From: Sandaracinus amylolyticus
Lineage (GTDB): Bacteria; Myxococcota_A; Polyangia; Polyangiales; Sandaracinaceae
Assembly (NCBI RefSeq): GCF_021631985.1
Contig: NZ_CP070225.1
Location: 2,418,001 to 2,482,000 of the forward strand
Direction: 5' to 3'
Length of the DNA: 64,000 bases
The position numbers and the translations under genes are program-made. The notes under the pieces were generated by a model. It was not told where the DNA came from and ran no database searches. It saw only the letters and a program-made list of their open reading frames with translations. Of the stretch, positions 43,742 to 52,761 are shown one piece after another. The stretch's first letter is position 1, and each line of letters begins with the position of its first letter.

Positions 43742-44821
43742 ATGTGGCGGCTCGTGCTCCTCGTGATCCTGGCGTGCGCGTCGACGGCGCACGCGCACCG
43801 CGGCTCCGCGAAGTACGTCGTGGTCGAGCGCACGAGCGAGGGCGCCTCGATCGACGTGGAGCTCGAGGTCGTCGACGCCGCGATGGAGCTCGGGCTCGGC
43901 GAGGACGCGCCCGCCTCGGCGGTCCTCGCGCGCGGTGACGATCTCGGTGCGCTCCTCGCGCGTGGGATCACGATCGGCGACGGCGCGGTCGCGTGCACCG
44001 CGGGCGCCGGCGCACCGAGCGAGGTCGAGGGCGAAGACGGCCCGCCGCGCCTCGCGCTCACGATCGACTACGCGTGCCCCGAGGCCGCGGGCGATCTCGT
44101 GCTCCGCGACGACACGATCTTCCCGACCGACGCGCAGCACGAGGCGTTCGTGCGCATCCGCTTCGCCGGGGACACCGACGCGCACGTGCTCCGCGCCGGA
44201 CGCCAGGATGTCGCGCTCGGCGAGCCTCCGTCGACCGTGTCGCTGCTCGGGCGCTTCCTGGTCGAGGGCGTGCTGCACCTCGTCACCGGATACGACCATC
44301 TGCTGTTCTTGCTCTCGCTCGTGCTCACCGCCGGCGGGCTCGCGCTCCGCGAAGGGATGCGGGTCGCGCTGCGCGACGTCGCGATCGTCGTGACCGCGTT
44401 CACGCTCGGCCACAGCGTCACGCTGATCGCCGCGGCGCTCGGGGTGATCGTGCTGCCGTCGCGGCTCGTCGAGAGCGTCATCGCGGCGTCGATCGCGGTG
44501 GTCGCCCTGCTCAACGTGTGGCGGCCCGACGAGCGACGATCGATGCCGTGGCTCGCGCTGGGCTTCGGGCTCGTGCACGGCTTCGGGTTCTCGGGTGTGC
44601 TCGCCGAGCTCGGGCTCCCCGCGCAGGCGCGCGTGCTCTCGCTGCTCGCGTTCAACGTCGGGATCGAGCTCGCGCAGCTCGCGTTCGTCGCGGTGATGCT
44701 CTCGCCGCTCGCGTGGCTCGCAGGCAAGCCGGGCTATCGCACGTGGATCGTGCGCGGCGGATCCATCGCGATCGCGCTGCTCGCGCTGGTCTGGCTCGTC
44801 GAGCGCGCCACCGCACCGTAG
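43742..44821 (+). CDS. HupE/UreJ-like membrane protein
   Basis: A 359-residue protein with signal peptide MWRLVLLVILACASTAHA, a periplasmic N-terminal domain (about residues 20-165) and then six or seven transmembrane helices of HupE/UreJ_2 type. Family signatures are EGVLHLVTGYDHLLFLLSL, TAFTLGHSVTLIAAALG and GFGLVHGFGFSGVLAELGLP with conserved His residues that likely bind metal, plus a final ALLALVWLVERA helix. HupE proteins handle nickel or cobalt in other bacteria; the metal here is unknown. Hairpin terminator 44848-44900 follows. No urease or hydrogenase genes are nearby. Confidence 0.85.
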   Translation: MWRLVLLVILACASTAHAHRGSAKYVVVERTSEGASIDVELEVVDAAMELGLGEDAPASAVLARGDDLGALLARGITIGDGAVACTAGAGAPSEVEGEDGPPRLALTIDYACPEAAGDLVLRDDTIFPTDAQHEAFVRIRFAGDTDAHVLRAGRQDVALGEPPSTVSLLGRFLVEGVLHLVTGYDHLLFLLSLVLTAGGLALREGMRVALRDVAIVVTAFTLGHSVTLIAAALGVIVLPSRLVESVIAASIAVVALLNVWRPDERRSMPWLALGFGLVHGFGFSGVLAELGLPAQARVLSLLAFNVGIELAQLAFVAVMLSPLAWLAGKPGYRTWIVRGGSIAIALLALVWLVERATAP

Positions 44822-44847
44822 ACTCCGCGCGCTCGTCCAGCTGGAGT

Positions 44848-44900
44848 GCTCGCTGGGGCAGGGCTCGCACGGGAGCGTGCGGAGCACGAGCCGATTTTTT
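44848..44900 (+). terminator. Intrinsic terminator, member of the GCTCG hairpin family
   Basis: Outer stem GCTCG (44848-44852) with CGAGC (44887-44891), inner stem CTCGCACG with CGTGC-G-GAG (one bulge), and a 6-base T-run at 44895-44900. It begins 27 bp after the stop of the HupE-like gene. Less conserved than 39104 and 54730, but has the same GGAGTGCTCG start and GAGCCGATTTT end. Confidence 0.75.
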
Positions 44901-44928
44901 CTGGAGACTCTCTCAGGAGGTCGCGCGC

Positions 44929-45105
44929 ATGGCGGTCTGCAAGACGTGTGGCGAAGAGGTCGAGGAGCTCGTCGCGGTGAAGGTCGGCGGCAAGACCAAG
45001 ACGATGTGCGAGGACTGCGCCGATCGCGCGCGTGAAGAGGGCGAGGTCGCCGAGGCCAGCGAGCGCGCGGTGCAGGGCATGATGGAGTACAAGGGCCGGC
45101 GATGA
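44929..45105 (+). CDS. Small zinc-ribbon protein
   Basis: A 58-residue protein with two CxxC knuckles: MAVCKTCGEEVEELVAVKV and TMCEDCADRAREEGEV, typical of single zinc-ribbon units. The rest is an acidic helix (VAEASERAVQGMMEYKGRR). AGGAGG lies 8 bases before the ATG, one of the best ribosome sites in the window, so the gene is probably well translated. It stands alone between the HupE terminator and the short kinase gene; function is unknown. Confidence 0.8.
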   Translation: MAVCKTCGEEVEELVAVKVGGKTKTMCEDCADRAREEGEVAEASERAVQGMMEYKGRR

Positions 45106-45123
45106 CGGGGCCCGCGGCGCGTC

Positions 45124-45155
45124 ACGGTGCGCACCGTCCGTGCGGATCTGCGCAC
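45124..45155. repeat. Palindrome and small stem after the zinc-ribbon gene
   Basis: ACGGTGCGCACCGT (45124-45137) is a perfect 14-bp palindrome, followed by GTGCG (45140-45144) and CGCAC (45151-45155) around a 6-base loop. No T-run. It may be the 3' end structure of the small gene or an operator for the kinase gene at 45227; nothing decides between them. Confidence 0.35.
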
Positions 45156-45226
45156 ACGCGCCGCGATGGTCTCGCGCGATCCGCGGGTGAATCGGCGATG
45201 GCACGCGTGCTGCTGGTGCGGCGCGC

Positions 45227-46090
45227 GTGACCGACGTGATGCTCGCGGGTCGCTACCAACTGCTCGACACCCTCGGTGAGGGCTCGAACGCGGTCGTGTG
45301 GCGCGCGCTCGACAGCGCGTCGGGCAACCTGGTCGCGATCAAGCGGCTGCGTCCCGAGATCGCGCGCGTCGAGGAGTGGCGCGCCCGGCTCCGCCGCGAG
45401 GGGCGCGCGATCGTCACGCTCCGTCATCCCGGCGTCGTCCGCGTGAGCGAGCTGGGCGAGGAGGACGGCGGCGCGCCGTACCTCGTGATGGAGCTGTTCT
45501 ACGGCGAGACGCTCGCGACGCGGCTCGCGCGCGTCGCTCGCCTCGGCGTCGAGGAAGCGCTCGCCATCGCGGTGCCGCTGCTCGATGCGCTGGCGGCGGT
45601 CCACGCGCACGGCCTCGTGCATCGCGACGTGAAGCCCTCGAACGTGATGCTCGTGAAGGAGCTGCGCAGTGATCGCGTCGTGCTCCTCGACTTCGGGCTC
45701 GCGTGCCTGCTCGACGGATCGCAGCGCGTCACGCGCGAAGGCGCGCGCATCGGCACGCCGGTGTACATGAGCCCGGAGCAGGCGCGCGGCGTTCCGCTGA
45801 TCGACGCGCGCGCCGACGTGTGGGCGGTCGGAGGGCTGCTCTACGAGATGCTCGCGGGTCGCGCGCCGTTCCGCGCGAGCGGCGCGCTCGAGGTGCTGCA
45901 CTCGGTGATCGCGAAGCAGCCCGCGCCGCTGCGCGCGGTGGTGCCCGACGTGCCCGCGGCCCTCGACGAGGCGATCACGGTCGCGCTCTCGAAGCGCCCG
46001 CAGGATCGGCACGGGAGCGCGATCGCGATGGCGGTGGCGCTGCGCGCGATCGGTGGCGCGCAGCGCGGGCGCGCGGCGCGCCATCCCTAG
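45227..46090 (+). CDS. Short Ser/Thr protein kinase
   Basis: A 287-residue soluble kinase, a bare catalytic domain with no membrane or sensor part. GEGSNAVVWRA (glycine loop), AIKRLRP (Lys), LVHRDVKPSNVML, VLLDFGLACL, IGTPVYMSPEQARG and DVWAVGGLLYEMLAG are all intact. Without a sensor it is probably activated by another kinase or by an adaptor. The start is GTG 45227. It is tail to tail with a Cys-rich lipoprotein gene, sharing 4 bp (46087-46090). Confidence 0.9.
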   Translation: MTDVMLAGRYQLLDTLGEGSNAVVWRALDSASGNLVAIKRLRPEIARVEEWRARLRREGRAIVTLRHPGVVRVSELGEEDGGAPYLVMELFYGETLATRLARVARLGVEEALAIAVPLLDALAAVHAHGLVHRDVKPSNVMLVKELRSDRVVLLDFGLACLLDGSQRVTREGARIGTPVYMSPEQARGVPLIDARADVWAVGGLLYEMLAGRAPFRASGALEVLHSVIAKQPAPLRAVVPDVPAALDEAITVALSKRPQDRHGSAIAMAVALRAIGGAQRGRAARHP

Positions 46091-47130
46091 GCGCAGAAGC
46101 CGTACTGCACGCCGTCGAGGATGATCGTCGGCGAGGGCGAGACGCAGATCTCGTCGAACGCGCAGCCCTCGTCGGTCGCGACGTGACACCAGCGGCGGCA
46201 CCGCCCGCTCACGCACGCGTGGTTGCGCGCGCAGTCGCCGTCGTCGCTGCAGAGATCGTAGGAGAGCCCGGTGCCGAGCGGGCCGCTGCAATCCGTCAGG
46301 AAGCGCATCGCGCCCTCGCTCTCGCGGAACACGTGGCAGGTCGTCTGGGGCGAGCATCCGGTGCCGTCGATCGGATCACACGAGCGCGTGCACAGCCGCA
46401 CGTCGGTGCGCTCGCCGCCGCTGCCGTCGTCGAGCGTGCCGAGGCAGAGCGAGCCCACACCGCTGCAGTCCGCATCGCTCGTGCAGTAGCGGGTGCACAT
46501 CGGCAGATCGACCGCGGCCTCGCGCGAGTAGTCGATGCACGTATGGCCCGGCGCGCAGCTCGACGGAGACGTGCAGCTCGTGCCCTCGGTGCCGCTGCCC
46601 GCGGTGGCGCACACGCGCGTCGCGCCCGAGTGGTAACAGGCCTGTCCGCCCGCACATCCGCACTGCGGCCCGACGAGCCGGCACGGCGACTCCGAGCACG
46701 TCGACGTCGCGCTGCATCCCGTCGCGCTGCACGTCTGACCCGAGGGGCACATCGCGTCCTGCGGCAGGTACTCGCACGTCCCGGGCTCGACGCAGCGATC
46801 CATCGTGCACGCGACTCCGTCGTCGCACGAGGGCGGCGTGCCCGGCATGCAGCGGTTCAGCTCGCAGCGCTCGACGCCGTTGCACGCGACGCCGTCGGAG
46901 CACTCGTCCGCGGTGCTGCACGGCACCATTCCCGCGTCCTCGGGGCTCGTCGCTGCGTCGCTCGTCGTCGCCGCGTCGACGCCTTGTTGGCCGCCGTCGA
47001 GCCCTGGCGTCGACCCATCGTGGCCGTTGGGTGTCGTCCCGCCTCCTCCGGTCGCGCAGCCTGCTGCGGCGAGCACGAGCGCGATGACGATCGACGAGCA
47101 CGAGACCGAGATCGAACGCACGACGAACAT
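46087..47130 (-). CDS. Cys-rich lipoprotein with repeated disulfide modules
   Basis: A 347-residue lipoprotein with signal ending in VLAAAGC, then a Gly/Asp/Ala linker (HDGSTPGLDGGQQGVDAATT). Five to six Cys-rich modules follow: CSTADECSDGVACNGVERC, CDDGVACTMDRCVEPGTC, CSESPCRLVGPQCGC, CTSPSSCAPGHTC, CTSDADCSGVGSLC and CSDDGDCARNHACVSGRC. The spacing of cysteines resembles EGF-like or Dickkopf-like surface modules. ATG 47130 precedes the signal peptide. Divergent from the PEP-synthase-like gene by about 120 bp. Confidence 0.85.
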   Translation of the reverse strand: MFVVRSISVSCSSIVIALVLAAAGCATGGGGTTPNGHDGSTPGLDGGQQGVDAATTSDAATSPEDAGMVPCSTADECSDGVACNGVERCELNRCMPGTPPSCDDGVACTMDRCVEPGTCEYLPQDAMCPSGQTCSATGCSATSTCSESPCRLVGPQCGCAGGQACYHSGATRVCATAGSGTEGTSCTSPSSCAPGHTCIDYSREAAVDLPMCTRYCTSDADCSGVGSLCLGTLDDGSGGERTDVRLCTRSCDPIDGTGCSPQTTCHVFRESEGAMRFLTDCSGPLGTGLSYDLCSDDGDCARNHACVSGRCRRWCHVATDEGCAFDEICVSPSPTIILDGVQYGFCA

Positions 47131-47253
47131 GGGCTGCCCCCCCGGGAACGTCGATTCCGGACGGTAGTCGACGGGACCGAGGCAATGAACAGACGGCTCG
47201 CGCGAACGTGCGAGAGCACACACCCGGACGCGCGCTACACTCGCGCCTCGCGA

Positions 47254-49983
47254 ATGGGGCCGCACGTCCGACGCATCGAGTCGCTCGTCCCGCGCCGCAC
47301 GCCGGCGTTCGGTGGCAAGGCGAAGAATCTCGCGGCGCTCGCGCGCGCCGGTTTCCCCGTGCCCGCTGCGTACGCCGTCGCAGCCGAGCTCTGTGACGAC
47401 TTCCTGCGCGCGACGCTCGCGCCCGACGAGCAACCTGCCGCGCTGCTCGCTGCGCCGTCGCGCGACGTCACGCCCGAGCGGCTCGCCGACATCGCCGCGC
47501 GCGTGCGACGAGCGCCGCTCACCCGCGCGATCGCGGCCGACGTGCACGCCGCGTTCGCGACGCTGCGCAACGAGGGCGCGCGCGCGATCGCGGTGCGCTC
47601 GTCGTCGCTCCGCGAGGACGAGCAGGCGCGCTCCGCCGCGGGCCTGCACGACACCGTGCTCGGTGTCGATCACGAGGACGCGCTCGACGACGCGCTGCGC
47701 GCGGTGTGGGCCAGCTCGTTCGATCCGCGCGTGCTCGGCTATCTGCGCGCGCTCGGCAGCGCGAGCGCGGAGGCCGGGCTCGGCATGGGCGTGGTGCTGC
47801 AGGCGCTCGTGCCCGCCGACGTCGCGGGCGTGCTCTTCACGGTGAACCCGCTCTCCGCGGATCCCGGCGAGATGGTGATCAACGCGTCGTTCGGCCTCGG
47901 CAAGACCGTGGTCGACGGAAGCGTCTCGCCGGACACGTACCGCGTCGACAAGGCGAGCGGTTGGGTGCGCGATCGCGTGATCGGCGACAAGGCGCGCGCG
48001 ATCCGCTGGGACGACGAGCGAGGTGTCTTCGAGGAGGACGTGCCCGCCGAGGAGCGCGCGCAGGAGTCGCTCTCGGAAGACGTGCTCGACCGCCTGATCG
48101 AGCTCGGCGTGCGCATCGAGGATCACTTCGGCGACGCGCGCGACATCGAGTGGGCCGTCGTCGGTCGCAACGTGTACGTGCTGCAGGCGCGGCCGGTCAC
48201 CGCGATCGCGACTCCGCCCCGGCGCACCAGCTCGCGACGCGCGCGCCGCGCCGATCGTGCGCGCATCGTCTGGTCGAACGTGAACGTCGGCGAGGCGCTG
48301 CCCGGGGTCGCGACGCCGTTCACCTGGTCGGTGCTGAGCGGGTTCAGCGATCGCGGGTTCCGCCGCGCGTTCGGGGCGCTCGGGTGCAGCGTGCCCAAGG
48401 ACGCCGAGCTCGTCGGCAACTTCCGCGGTCGCATCTACCTCAACATGAGCGAGTTCACCGCGATCGCGTCGCAGGTCCCCGGCCTGCGCCCGCGCGTGCT
48501 GCTCTCGCTCGGCGGCGGCGGCGAGATCGATCGCCTCGAGCACGACGTGGAGCGCCGTGGATCCGCGGCGTTCCTCGCGCGGCTGCCGATGACCGCGTCG
48601 CGCTACGTGCGAGAGAACGCGCGGCTCGGCGAGCGCGTCGCGCAGTTCGAGAAGTGGTTCGAGGCGGAGCGCGCGCGCATCGACGGGATCGACTTCCGCG
48701 TGCTGAGCGCGACCGCGCTGCACCGCGTGCTCGGCGAGGTCGAGCGGCTCCTCGATCCCACCGGTGAGGTGCTGCTCAACGTCTACGGCAACCTGCTCGC
48801 GTGCGTGGTCGCGCTGCGCGGGCTCGTCGGCGCGGTCGCGGACAAGGAGCGCGCCGACGCGCTGATGCGCGAGCTGCTCACCGGGCTCGACGACGTCGAC
48901 AGCGCGGCACCGGGGCTGGCGCTCTATCGCATCGCGCGCATCGCGCGCGGCGATCTGCGGGCGCGCGATCACATCCTGCGCACGCCGCCCGCGGAGCTGC
49001 GCATCGCGTCGATCCCCGAGGGCCCGACGCGCCGCGCGCTGATCGACTTCTTCGCGCGCTACGGCGGACGTGGAGCCCGCGAGGCCGAGATCGCGGAACC
49101 GCGCTGGCGTGAGGATCCCACGCTGCCCTTCACGACGCTGCGCCTCCACCTGATGAGCGAGCACGACGAGGGGCCCGAGGAGGTGCAGCAGCGCCAGCAC
49201 GAGGTTCGGGATCGCGCGCAGGCGGAGCTCGAGTCCCTCCTGCCGCTCCCGGTGCGCCTCTCCGGAGGCGCGCTCGCGGTGCGCAAGCTGCTCACGCTGG
49301 TGCAGGACTTCATGCGGCTGCGCGAGCACCTCCGCGGCCACGTCGTCACGGTGCTCGGGCTCTATCGCGAGGTCGTGCTCGACGCGTCGCGACGGCTCGC
49401 GGCGATGGAGCCGGGCTGCGGACCCGACGGCGGGTTCTTCCTCACGGTCGACGAGCTGCACGCGCTGCTCAAGGGCGACGTGGGGCCGGTCTCGGTGCTC
49501 ATCCGTCGCCGTCGCCTGCAGTACGAGCGCGATCGCGCGCTGCCGCCGCCGCCCGACACGTTCGTCGGGTTCCCGCCGCCGGTCGAGGCCGAGGAGCTCC
49601 CCGACGGCGCGCTGCGCGGGCTCGGCGCGTCGACGGGTCGCGTGATCGGCATCGCGCGCGTGATCGAGACCGCGAGCGACGCGACCTCGCTCGCGCCGGG
49701 AGAGGTGCTCGTGGTGCAGCAGGCCGACGTCGGCTGGACCCCGCTCTTCCTCGCGGCGGCGGCGATCGTGACCGATCTCGGCGGGCCGCTCTCGCATGCG
49801 AGCGTGGTCGCGCGGGAGTTCGGCGTACCCGCCGTGGTGAACGTGCGACACGGCACCCGCGTGATCCGCACCGGCGATCGCATCGAGGTCGACGGCGACG
49901 CGGGCACGGTCCGCATCGTCGAGCGCGCGCACGCGACGCGCGATCGCGAGGAGCACGCCCGCGATGCGACCCCGCGGGCGTGA
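47254..49983 (+). CDS. PEP/pyruvate-binding and PEP-utilizing protein (rifampicin phosphotransferase-like)
   Basis: A 909-residue protein laid out like rifampicin phosphotransferase or a short PEP synthase. The ATP-binding domain has [39 protein letters not shown] and [21 protein letters not shown] long central region follows, then a swivelling His domain at the C-terminus with the phospho-His in [21 protein letters not shown] near residue 850. In rifampicin phosphotransferase the middle domain binds the drug and the His domain carries phosphate. Substrate is not proven; central residues diverge. ATG 47254 precedes the conserved start. The next gene overlaps its end by 20 bp. Confidence 0.85.
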   Translation: MGPHVRRIESLVPRRTPAFGGKAKNLAALARAGFPVPAAYAVAAELCDDFLRATLAPDEQPAALLAAPSRDVTPERLADIAARVRRAPLTRAIAADVHAAFATLRNEGARAIAVRSSSLREDEQARSAAGLHDTVLGVDHEDALDDALRAVWASSFDPRVLGYLRALGSASAEAGLGMGVVLQALVPADVAGVLFTVNPLSADPGEMVINASFGLGKTVVDGSVSPDTYRVDKASGWVRDRVIGDKARAIRWDDERGVFEEDVPAEERAQESLSEDVLDRLIELGVRIEDHFGDARDIEWAVVGRNVYVLQARPVTAIATPPRRTSSRRARRADRARIVWSNVNVGEALPGVATPFTWSVLSGFSDRGFRRAFGALGCSVPKDAELVGNFRGRIYLNMSEFTAIASQVPGLRPRVLLSLGGGGEIDRLEHDVERRGSAAFLARLPMTASRYVRENARLGERVAQFEKWFEAERARIDGIDFRVLSATALHRVLGEVERLLDPTGEVLLNVYGNLLACVVALRGLVGAVADKERADALMRELLTGLDDVDSAAPGLALYRIARIARGDLRARDHILRTPPAELRIASIPEGPTRRALIDFFARYGGRGAREAEIAEPRWREDPTLPFTTLRLHLMSEHDEGPEEVQQRQHEVRDRAQAELESLLPLPVRLSGGALAVRKLLTLVQDFMRLREHLRGHVVTVLGLYREVVLDASRRLAAMEPGCGPDGGFFLTVDELHALLKGDVGPVSVLIRRRRLQYERDRALPPPPDTFVGFPPPVEAEELPDGALRGLGASTGRVIGIARVIETASDATSLAPGEVLVVQQADVGWTPLFLAAAAIVTDLGGPLSHASVVAREFGVPAVVNVRHGTRVIRTGDRIEVDGDAGTVRIVERAHATRDREEHARDATPRA

Positions 49984-50716
49984 TCGACGGTCCGCGCCGC
50001 CGCCCGAGGTGCGCATCGCGCATCGCGACGCGCACCTGCTCGTGCTGGTGAAGCCGCCCGCGCTGCCCACCACCGCGCCCGACGCGAGCACGATCACGCT
50101 CACGTCGATCGCGCGCTCGCTCGATCCGAGCGCGCCGAAGATGCATCCGAGCTCGCGCCTCGACCGCGACGTGACCGGGCTCGTCACGTTCGCGCGCACC
50201 GATCGTGCGATCGACGCGCTGCTCGAGGCGCGTCGCGCAGGGCGCTACGAGCGCACGTATCTCGCGTTGGTCGCGGGGGTGCCCGAGGAGCGCGGCCGAT
50301 GGACGTGGGGGATCGCGATCGATCCGCGCGATGCCACGCGGCGCATCGCGCTGCGCGAGGGCGAGACCGGCGAGCGCGCGCAGGACGCGAGCTCGCGCTA
50401 CGAGCGACGCGGCGTCGCGAGCGGTCACGCGGCGCTCGCGCTCTTTCCCGAGACGGGGCGCACCCACCAGCTGCGCGTGCACTGCGCGGCCGCCGGCCAT
50501 CCGATCCTCGGCGACACGACCTACGGCGGCGCGCCGCGCGTGGTGCTCGAGGACGGCCGGGTGATCGGCGCGCGCCGACCGATGCTGCACTGCGCGCGGC
50601 TCGTGCTGCCCGACGTGGCTCGCGGCGGCGCGCTCGAGCTGATCGAGGGTGCGCCCGACGATTTCGCGCGCGCCTGGAGCGGCCTCGGGGGCGATCCTGC
50701 GGCGCTGGTGATCTAG
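49964..50716 (+). CDS. RluA-family pseudouridine synthase
   Basis: A 250-residue enzyme that isomerises uridine to pseudouridine in rRNA or tRNA. The catalytic Asp is in [13 protein letters not shown] near residue 66-78 (family HRLDRxTSG). Further motifs are [29 protein letters not shown] and [25 protein letters not shown]. The first His in HRLD is replaced by Ser, as in some family members. No S4 domain is visible, so it is of the short RluA/RsuA type with an RluA-like core. The start ATG overlaps the upstream gene by 20 bp, so translation is coupled. Confidence 0.88.
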   Translation: MRPRGRDRRSAPPPEVRIAHRDAHLLVLVKPPALPTTAPDASTITLTSIARSLDPSAPKMHPSSRLDRDVTGLVTFARTDRAIDALLEARRAGRYERTYLALVAGVPEERGRWTWGIAIDPRDATRRIALREGETGERAQDASSRYERRGVASGHAALALFPETGRTHQLRVHCAAAGHPILGDTTYGGAPRVVLEDGRVIGARRPMLHCARLVLPDVARGGALELIEGAPDDFARAWSGLGGDPAALVI

Positions 50717-50772
50717 CTCGCGGACGTCGTGCGGCCGCGTTCACGATGCCGCGCGGCGGCCGTTCGGCCCCG

Positions 50773-51798
50773 CTAGTTCTGGATCTCCGAGTCGGTCGGG
50801 GCCGCGCCCGCGACCTCGGGGAACACGTGCTCGACCTCTTCGGTGATCGAGCGCGCGATCTCCTCTTCGAGCTCCATCGGGCCTGCGGCGATGCGCTCGA
50901 CGTTGCGCTGGTACACGAACACGCGCCCCGCGCGCGGCGGCTCGTCCTCCCCACCGAGATCGTCGAGCAGCACCGGGATGCGCGGATCCACGCCCTCGGC
51001 GACCACCTCGGCGCCCGGCACGTCGCCCACGATCACCAGCGCGCCCTCGATCACGCGCGCGACGTTCTCGCGCAGCCGACCGATCGCCGACTGGACGCGG
51101 CGCTCGAACGTGTCCGAGCTCACCATCGGCGCCGGCGCGCCGCCGCGCAGCTCCGCGTGCCGCGAGTGCAGGAACGAGAGCGCCGCCGCGCGCGCATCGC
51201 CCCGCTCCTGGAGCACGAGCCCGAGGTAGTAGTGCGCCTCGGCGTGGCGCGGCTCCTTCTCGATCGCGCGCCGCAGCCACGGCTCCGCGCCGCTCGGATC
51301 GCCGGTCTCGAAGCGCGCACGGCCGATCGAGAACGCGATGCCCGCGCTCTCGAAGGGCCCTTCCGGCAGCGCGTTCACGACGACGCTCGCACCTGCGCGA
51401 TCACCCTTGCCGAGCAGCGCGTCGATCTTGAGCAGCATCGCGTCCGCCTGCTCCTCGGGGTCCTCGATCCAGTCGAGCGCCGACTCGATGCGCGCGATCG
51501 CGCCATCCCAGTCCTGCAGCGGGTGGATGCAGACCTCGGCCGCGTTGAGCATCGCCTCGACGAAGCTCTCGTCGAGCTCGATCGCGCGCTCGTAGTGCTC
51601 GAGCGCCTCCTCGGCGTGGCCCTCCTGCGCGCGGATGTAGCCCATGAGGTTGTGCACCTCGGGCGAGTCGGGATCGATCTCGAGGGACTTCTCGGCGGAG
51701 CGCATCGCGCCCGCGAAGTCACCGCGCGAGACGAGGTCCCACGCACGGTCGAGGTGGGCACTGAGCTGGTCCATCGGACCTTTGTCGGGGGAAGCCAT
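50773..51798 (-). CDS. TPR protein with degenerate zincin-like C-terminus
   Basis: A 341-residue cytosolic protein. Residues 1 to about 215 are TPR units (GAMRSAEKSLEIDPDSPEVH, ALEHYERAIELDESFVEA, GAEPWLRRAIEKEPRHAEAHYYLG). The C-terminal part (RVFVYQRNVERIAAGPMELEEEIARS) aligns with the minimal zincin (DUF1025-like) family, whose members end in a HExxH helix. Here the corresponding segment reads EEVEH (SITEEVEHVFPE), so the first metal-binding His is missing and the enzyme is probably inactive. ATG 51798 is shown; ATG 51774 is possible and has AAAGG upstream. Downstream, minus strand, there is no gene. Confidence 0.78.
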   Translation of the reverse strand: MASPDKGPMDQLSAHLDRAWDLVSRGDFAGAMRSAEKSLEIDPDSPEVHNLMGYIRAQEGHAEEALEHYERAIELDESFVEAMLNAAEVCIHPLQDWDGAIARIESALDWIEDPEEQADAMLLKIDALLGKGDRAGASVVVNALPEGPFESAGIAFSIGRARFETGDPSGAEPWLRRAIEKEPRHAEAHYYLGLVLQERGDARAAALSFLHSRHAELRGGAPAPMVSSDTFERRVQSAIGRLRENVARVIEGALVIVGDVPGAEVVAEGVDPRIPVLLDDLGGEDEPPRAGRVFVYQRNVERIAAGPMELEEEIARSITEEVEHVFPEVAGAAPTDSEIQN

Positions 51799-51888
51799 GT
51801 GCAGCGCGGCCCCGGAACGTACGAGGACCGCGTCCTGGGTCAAGCGAGCATGCTCCAACTCCGCGGAAACGCTGCTATCCTGGCCAGC

Positions 51889-52761
51889 ATGCGACGCGTG
51901 GTGCCTGCGTTCGCGCTGCTGCTCGCGGCCGGCTGCTACGGCGCCGTGCCGGCGCCCCGCGAGGCCACGTCGATCGGCACGACGTCGTCGGGGTTCCTCG
52001 CGCACGGCGTCGCGCTGCCCGAGCGCGGGCCGGGCTTCGTGCGGGCCCGACCCGGCGAGGACACGCGCTGGGGCACGCCGGGCCTCGTCGGCGCGCTGCA
52101 GCGCGCGTTCGCGTCGGTCGCCGTGACGTTCCCGGGATCGGTGCCGGCGCGGGTCGGCGACCTCTCGGCGCCGGGGGGAGGGCGGCACACGCGGCATCGC
52201 AGCCATCGCACCGGCCGCGACGTCGACGTGATCTTCTACCTGACCGACGACGGCGGGCGCGCGACCTCGCCGCGTGGCTGGCTCGCGTTCGGCCGCTACG
52301 GCCACGCGATCGAGGAGTCGAGCGGCGATCTCTTCTTCTTCGATGACGCACGCAACTGGCACTTCGTGCGCACGCTGCTGCTCGATCCCGAGGCCGACGT
52401 GCAGTGGATCTTCGTGAGCCGCGGGCTGAAGACGAGGCTGCTCGAGTACGCGCTCGCGCACGAGACGAGCGCCGAGGCGCTGGTGCGCGCGGCGTACGTG
52501 CTGCAGCAGCCCGAGCGCGCGGCGCCGCACGACGATCACTTCCACGTGCGCGTGTTCTGCAGCGAGCAGGATCGCGCGTCGGGATGTCGCGACGTGGGCC
52601 CGCGCTGGCCCTGGCTGAGGCCCGAGGTCGAGGCGATCGCGGGTCGCGACGGCGCAGGGCTCGACGATGCGTCGCTGCTCGCGGCGCTGCTCGACGGAGA
52701 CGATCCGGCCGCGCCCGACGACGACGCGCCGCGCGCGCGACCCGCGATCTCGTCGCGCTAG
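51889..52761 (+). CDS. Penicillin-insensitive murein endopeptidase (MepA-like) lipoprotein
   Basis: A 290-residue periplasmic or outer-membrane-anchored enzyme. Signal MRRVVPAFALLLAAGC ends in a lipobox. The LAS/MepA metallopeptidase domain shows HRSHRTGRDVDVIFY (His and Asp ligands) near residue 105 and the closing RAAPHDDHFHVRVFC near residue 215. Family members cleave cross-bridges in peptidoglycan. A Cys pair (CSEQDRASGC) is near the end, followed by a disordered Asp/Pro-rich tail. ATG 51889 is chosen by the signal peptide. Divergent from the TPR gene; its stop overlaps the next minus-strand gene by 4 bp. Confidence 0.87.
   Translation: MRRVVPAFALLLAAGCYGAVPAPREATSIGTTSSGFLAHGVALPERGPGFVRARPGEDTRWGTPGLVGALQRAFASVAVTFPGSVPARVGDLSAPGGGRHTRHRSHRTGRDVDVIFYLTDDGGRATSPRGWLAFGRYGHAIEESSGDLFFFDDARNWHFVRTLLLDPEADVQWIFVSRGLKTRLLEYALAHETSAEALVRAAYVLQQPERAAPHDDHFHVRVFCSEQDRASGCRDVGPRWPWLRPEVEAIAGRDGAGLDDASLLAALLDGDDPAAPDDDAPRARPAISSR

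Noticed and set aside
41150-44887. A minus-strand open frame of 1245 codons across the kinase fusion, trmY and the HupE-like gene.
   Set aside because: The peptide is dominated by Arg, His and Glu, has no domain, and overlaps three well-supported genes on the other strand.
46087-50199. A 1370-codon minus frame that ends with the Cys-rich lipoprotein.
   Set aside because: Only the last 348 codons look like protein; the upstream part overlaps the PEP-utilizing gene and is low complexity. The lipoprotein signal at 47130 is a natural start.
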